Part shown: positions 5,072 through 5,919 of the stretch, piece after piece | How the letters are laid out: every line of letters starts with the position of its first letter | How positions within the stretch are numbered: the first letter of the stretch is position 1 | DNA from: Bacteroidales bacterium | Lineage (GTDB): Bacteria; Bacteroidota; Bacteroidia; Bacteroidales; UBA932 | Assembly: GCA_017554135.1 (NCBI GenBank) | Contig: JAFZIX010000034.1 | Span: 1 to 5,919 of the forward strand | DNA length: 5,919 bases | Reading direction: 5' to 3' | Notes under the pieces: model-generated | What the model was told of the DNA's origin: nothing | Database searches by the model: none | The model's input: the letters and a program-made list of their open reading frames with translations, nothing else | Made by a program: the position numbers and the translations under genes

Positions 5072-5919
5072 GAAGAACCGTCCTTCTGATATCAGCCTTA
5101 TTGATTATGACAACTGCATTTGGACAGACGCTCACGGAGCGTCAGAAAGGACTGGCAGCCTGTGCCTGCCTGATGGCGCAGGGGAATACGGAACGCCTGG
5201 AACCCGCCGTGCGTTCAGCGCTTGACAATGGCGTGACCATCAACGAACTGAAAGAGGCCTTCTCGCAGCTTTACGCCTACACGGGATTCCCGCGTTCGCT
5301 GAATGCGCTGGGGGTGCTGGGCAAGGTGCTGCAGGATAATCCCAACCCGGCCTGGCAGGAGGGAAAGCCTTGGACGCGCCCGGCAGAGTGGGACGATGCC
5401 AAGGCTGCCTACGAACTGGGCAAAAAGAACCAGACGCAGCTTTCCGGCCGTGCCTTTGACTACGCCTTCTGCCCGCAGGACGACTACTACCTGAAGGCCC
5501 ACCTCTTCGGCGACATCTTCGCCGGGGATCAGCTGTCACATGCCGACCGTGAGATTGTGACCGTTGCTGCGCTGAGCGGCTTGGAAGGTGTGGCTCCGCA
5601 GTTGACGGCTCACAAGGCCGGTGCCGTGAACATGGGCAACAGCCAGGAACTGGTCGATGAACTCTGCGCCTGGCTTGACAGCGAGGGCTATACCCTACGC
5701 AGCGCCTGGCCAAAGGGGCAGCCCAACACGGCGTACGCTCAGTATTTCATCGGCAACAGTTATCTGGCCGATGTAGGCGGTGGCATCCACAATGTCACCT
5801 TCGAGCCTGGCTGCCGCAACAACTGGCATATCCACCACAAGCAGGTCCAGGTACTGGTTTGCGTGGCCGGCCGCGGCTGGTATCAGGAATGGGGCAAAGA
5901 GGCCGTGGAATTGAAACCG
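5068..5919 (+). CDS. Secreted CMD-CMD-cupin fusion protein (carboxymuconolactone decarboxylase family), 3' end outside window
   Basis: The first 284 codons are present; the gene continues past the right edge. Residues 1-19 form a signal peptide with probable cleavage AFG|Q. Residues about 22-90 resemble a carboxymuconolactone decarboxylase (CMD) domain (LDNGVTINELKEAFSQLYAYTGFPRSLNAL). Residues about 125-205 form a second CMD repeat (LSHADREIVTVAALSGLEG, then His182). A cupin begins near 228, with the metal-binding WHIHH motif (His254, His256) and VLVCVAGRGWYQEWG. Neither CMD repeat has the CxxC pair of the AhpD peroxidase branch, so a thiol peroxidase role is unlikely. CMD proteins act on gamma-carboxymuconolactone or similar compounds in the cytoplasm, but this copy is exported. 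The start overlaps the DUF362 stop by 4 nt, implying translational coupling. The remainder should complete the cupin with a second histidine motif of the type PxxxxHxH. Enzymatic activity is unproven. Confidence 0.88.
   Translation, partial: MRRTVLLISALLIMTTAFGQTLTERQKGLAACACLMAQGNTERLEPAVRSALDNGVTINELKEAFSQLYAYTGFPRSLNALGVLGKVLQDNPNPAWQEGKPWTRPAEWDDAKAAYELGKKNQTQLSGRAFDYAFCPQDDYYLKAHLFGDIFAGDQLSHADREIVTVAALSGLEGVAPQLTAHKAGAVNMGNSQELVDELCAWLDSEGYTLRSAWPKGQPNTAYAQYFIGNSYLADVGGGIHNVTFEPGCRNNWHIHHKQVQVLVCVAGRGWYQEWGKEAVELKP

Overview
The window looks like a piece of a Bacteroidales (Bacteroidota) chromosome. The evidence is a TAnnTTTG-type -7 element before the first plus-strand gene, start codons without convincing Shine-Dalgarno sequences, and three exported proteins whose predicted signal-peptidase I cleavage leaves Gln at +1 (the 'Q-rule' of this phylum). 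Lipoproteins are also present, and the AraC regulator is of a kind common in this order. I cannot name the genus from sequence alone.

Layout: a minus-strand AraC-family regulator (50-943) is divergent from a plus-strand cluster of six genes that runs off the right edge. The cluster is an aldo/keto reductase (1062-2006), a secreted ABM-domain small protein (2027-2416), a secreted ACMSD-like amidohydrolase (2413-3405), a lipoprotein flavodoxin (3411-4007), a DUF362 protein with a lipoprotein-like leader (4022-5071), and a secreted CMD-CMD-cupin protein (5068 to the edge, incomplete). Gaps are 20, -4, 5, 14 and -4 nt, and I see no terminator between the genes, so one operon is the simplest reading. 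The 118-nt divergent spacer (944-1061) holds a near-repeat with a 21-bp period and a perfect 7-bp inverted repeat next to the candidate promoter. That is where an AraC-type activator would be expected to bind.

How the genes may work together (inference): only the aldo/keto reductase lacks an export signal. The other five appear to be exported to the periplasm or membrane. Their families (ABM quinol-type monooxygenase, ACMSD-like hydrolase/decarboxylase, flavodoxin, carboxymuconolactone decarboxylase-like, cupin) are usually met in redox or ring chemistry of quinones and aromatic or dicarbonyl compounds, and usually in the cytoplasm. The cluster may be an inducible envelope pathway that modifies or detoxifies a small reactive carbonyl, quinone or phenolic compound, with the AraC protein as sensor. 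The substrate cannot be read from the sequence, and the DUF362 protein has no function I can assign.
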